Positions 62,001-64,000 of a stretch of DNA of 64,000 bases are shown here, piece after piece. The stretch is from positions 2,170,001-2,234,000 of the forward strand of contig CBDCDT010000002.1 in the NCBI GenBank assembly GCA_965215445.1, written 5' to 3'. The translations under genes and the position numbers were made by a program. Each line of letters starts with the position of its first letter. Position 1 is the stretch's first letter. The DNA is from CBDBLK01 sp965215445. Lineage in GTDB: Bacteria; Bdellovibrionota; Bacteriovoracia; Bacteriovoracales; Bacteriovoracaceae. Below the pieces are notes generated by a model. The model saw nothing but the letters and a program-made list of their open reading frames with translations. It was not told the origin of the DNA and ran no database searches.

Positions 62001-62940
62001 GAGGGGCGACGTGTATCGTTTAGCGAGGCATTGGATGATCTTGAGTTTCAATCCACGCCCCTGCGTGAGGGGCGACGATCTTTAATCCAGTTTACACGTT
62101 TAAGTTTTTGAAGTTTCAATCCACGCCCCTGCGTGAGGGGCGACTTTACCGATATTTAGTACCGGGACCACGTTCACGAGTTTCAATCCACGCCCCTGCG
62201 TGAGGGGCGACTCAAAAACTAATTGAATGCGCCAGTAGTCAACGGTTTCAATCCACGCCCCTGCGTGAGGGGCGACGTACGCTTAAGGGCATTTATCGTG
62301 GATTTGTTCACGTTTCAATCCACGCCCCTGCGTGAGGGGCGACTGCGACTGACGGATAAACTCGGAGAGTTGTTGTCTGTTTCAATCCACGCCCCTGCGT
62401 GAGGGGCGACTCAAGTCCTGCCCCGGCCACCAACACATAAGGAGTTTCAATCCACGCCCCTGCGTGAGGGGCGACGATGGGAATATGGGGTTTAAGCCGC
62501 TCGTCCTCGTTTCAATCCACGCCCCTGCGTGAGGGGCGACGGGACGTTTGAAGAGTCTTATCCTTCCCCTATTAGTTTCAATCCACGCCCCTGCGTGAGG
62601 GGCGACGCTATGTCGGCGAGCGGAAAACCATCCTTGATCCGTTTCAATCCACGCCCCTGCGTGAGGGGCGACCACGTCCATATCGACAATAGAGCATGAG
62701 TCAGGCATGTTTCAATCCACGCCCCTGCGTGAGGGGCGACTACGCTGACCAATGGGCAAAGCTAGCGAGAGCTATGTTTCAATCCACGCCCCTGCGTGAG
62801 GGGCGACTTCATCAGGAAGAGAAGTTATGACGTAGACAAAGTTTCAATCCACGCCCCTGCGTGAGGGGCGACATGCTTCGGTTTCTTCGGTGATGCCCAA
62901 AAGGGCGAGTTTCAATCCACGCCCCTGCGTGAGGGGCGAC
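59001..62940 (-). CRISPR. CRISPR array, 60 repeats / 59 spacers, type I-C-like
   Basis: 32-bp repeats that on the plus strand begin GTTTCAATCCACGCC and end AGGGGCGAC; spacers are 33-36 bp. Read on the minus strand the repeat ends ATTGAAAC, the type I-C orientation, and cas1-cas2 with a leader lie at the right end, so transcription runs leftward. Repeats 5-60 (from 59265) are identical in my reading. Repeats 1-4 (59001-59231) carry a different centre, CGCACGGAGGG instead of GCGTGAGGGG, and each differs by a base from the others, the leader-distal (oldest) end. Confidence 0.97.
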
Positions 62941-63118
62941 AGTACTGGTCTTAATATTCTGTTTTTAAAGAACAAAGTGGCAAGTTTCCGCTAACCACAT
63001 GAAAAAGGACTACCATAAAAAAACAAAAAGCATTTTTCAACTTAAATCCTTTGAAAAAACAATAAGATATTATTTGCGATAGCCTCTTAAAGAACCTATG
63101 AGAGCTAACTGTTAGCGA
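62941..63118 (-). promoter_or_regulatory. CRISPR leader
   Basis: 178-bp AT-rich non-coding stretch between the newest repeat and the cas2 stop. Contains a GCTAAC-T-GTTAGC palindrome at 63104-63116, next to the cas2 end, and a TTTAAAGAAC/TTAAAGAACC pair at 62964 and 63088 that could be leader motifs for spacer integration. Confidence 0.7.
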
Positions 63119-63412
63119 TTAAAAAATAAGGTTATCACGCAATGGGTCTTTAATTGTTTTTGCACCAAAATGTTCAACTTTTGTGCGCCCTTTCTTTCCT
63201 AAAAGATAAAACCTTAAACTGTCTTCTTCTTTATCGTACTGTTCCAATAATTTTGCTTTAAGATCAGTATATTGGGAAGGGTCTATTTCACATTCAAAAA
63301 CAGAATTTTGAACCCTGACCCCATAATCCAGACAAGTTTTAGAAATATGGCGCAACCTTTTTTGCCCTTGTTTGGAAGTAACAGAAACATCATAAGTAAT
63401 GAGTACCAGCAC
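63119..63412 (-). CDS. cas2: CRISPR-associated protein Cas2
   Basis: 97 residues from a GTG at 63412 that overlaps the cas1 stop (TAGTG), with GGTGAAG upstream. Begins VLVLITYDVSV with the catalytic Asp of the ferredoxin fold, then CLDYGVRVQNSVFECEID. With Cas1 it forms the spacer-integration complex. Longer readings upstream lie inside cas1. Confidence 0.95.
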   Translation of the reverse strand: MLVLITYDVSVTSKQGQKRLRHISKTCLDYGVRVQNSVFECEIDPSQYTDLKAKLLEQYDKEEDSLRFYLLGKKGRTKVEHFGAKTIKDPLRDNLIF

Positions 63413-64000
63413 TACTTCACCAAATAAGGGGGATAATATTGAGTGTCCCCGCGAATATGTCTGGCCATCAACATCGCCTGACAATGGGGAAGCAGGCCCA
63501 TTGAAACTTTTTCTTTTAAATATGGATGAATAATTTCAGTCTGCTTTCTCTCTTGATAGGCCTTGAAAAATAATTTTCTGCCATCATCGGAAAGTCTCAC
63601 AGCACCACTTGACTCTGTAATAAAATCTTTTTCTTTAATTTGTTGCCTGTTTAACAATGTTAAAATCAAGCGGTCAGCCCAAGGAGCACGAAATTCTTCC
63701 AGCATATCCAAGGCCAAACTTAACCTTCCTGGCCTGTCTCTGTGAAGAAATCCCACATAAGGGTCTAACCCAACACCATAAAGTGCAGACGCACATTCTT
63801 GAGTTATCATCGAATAGGCAAAAGAGAGAACGGCATTAACGGGGTCGGTTGGAGGACGACGCACCCTTTTTGGAAAAGTAAAATCTTCGTCTTTTAAAAG
63901 TTCATTAAAAACAGCAAAGTAAATTGTTGCTGCCTCACCTTCAAGACCTCTCACTTCGTCCAAGTTGAGGGCCATTTTAATTCTTCTCATACTGCTTGAC
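63412..64000 (-). CDS. cas1: CRISPR-associated endonuclease Cas1, C-terminal part
   Basis: The frame stays open to the right edge, so about 195 C-terminal residues are visible of an expected ~340. Active-site Glu in GLEGEAATIYF, His in VGFLHRDRPGRLSLALD and Asp in EEFRAPWADRL are all present. Size, repeat type and cas1-cas2-leader order suggest a type I-C locus whose interference genes would lie beyond the right edge. Confidence 0.93.
   Translation of the reverse strand, partial: SSSMRRIKMALNLDEVRGLEGEAATIYFAVFNELLKDEDFTFPKRVRRPPTDPVNAVLSFAYSMITQECASALYGVGLDPYVGFLHRDRPGRLSLALDMLEEFRAPWADRLILTLLNRQQIKEKDFITESSGAVRLSDDGRKLFFKAYQERKQTEIIHPYLKEKVSMGLLPHCQAMLMARHIRGDTQYYPPYLVK

Noticed and set aside
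59258..62752. Many 60-110 codon frames across the CRISPR array with recurring VAPHAGAWIET or SPLTQGRGLK
   Set aside because: These are translations of the CRISPR repeat itself; the repeated residues come from the 32-bp repeat and the variable parts from spacers.

Overview
The window reads as a chromosomal segment of a Gram-negative, double-membrane bacterium. It encodes lipoprotein signal peptidase, LolA- and LolC/E-like lipoprotein sorting proteins, several predicted outer-membrane barrels and lipoproteins, and many small secreted proteins of no known family. The RpoH-type sigma factor beside rpsO-pnp-dut, the large stock of unrecognised secreted proteins, and tandem secreted metalloproteases fit a deltaproteobacterial or Bdellovibrionota/Oligoflexia-like lineage. 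That placement is inference; no rRNA gene is present to test it.

Layout. Bases 1-7300: an envelope/oxidoreductase pair, an AT-rich NYN nuclease gene, a HigBA-type toxin-antitoxin pair overlapping a LolC/E-like permease, and a FadI-FadJ type beta-oxidation operon. Bases 7300-12350: an outer-membrane barrel gene, two tandem copies of a ~100-nt structured element, and an ankyrin-repeat gene lying between a full DUF2797 gene and a 165-bp duplicate of that gene's 3' end. Bases 12340-19960: a carboxylesterase, an Rpn-type nuclease, several secreted proteins, a TPR-like gene split by an apparent frameshift, and a small toxin-antitoxin-like pair. Bases 20040-28900: four tandem secreted SUMF1/FGE-fold paralogs, one decayed relative, an AAA/DUF4143 ATPase and two more toxin-antitoxin loci (a RelE-like/HTH pair and HicAB).

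Bases 28970-34310 are a compact housekeeping operon: rpoH-like sigma, rpsO, pnp, dut, a PHA-granule-region-like protein, a 2Fe-2S ferredoxin and a DUF6165 protein. It is followed on the other strand by bolA, grxD and another SUMF1 gene. Next is an exonuclease-DinG fusion whose 3' end was rewritten by a 170-bp MITE with 8-bp target duplications.

Bases 41700-48970 are the most striking part. Five different radical SAM proteins, each with a Cys-rich C-terminal (SPASM-like) region, surround a 232-residue protein ending in a CHxxCHxxCH tail and two unrecognised helpers. This looks like an undescribed radical-SAM peptide or protein modification system. Two tandem matrixin-like lipoproteases lie just upstream.

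Bases 49000-58570 hold lspA, secreted proteins with HExxH motifs, a PPP phosphatase, a response regulator, lolA-like and smc, then tRNA-Val(UAC) and tRNA-Gly(UCC) around one unrecognised gene. The right end is a 60-repeat CRISPR array with its leader, cas2 and partial cas1. It resembles type I-C, and its four leader-distal repeats are of a different variant.
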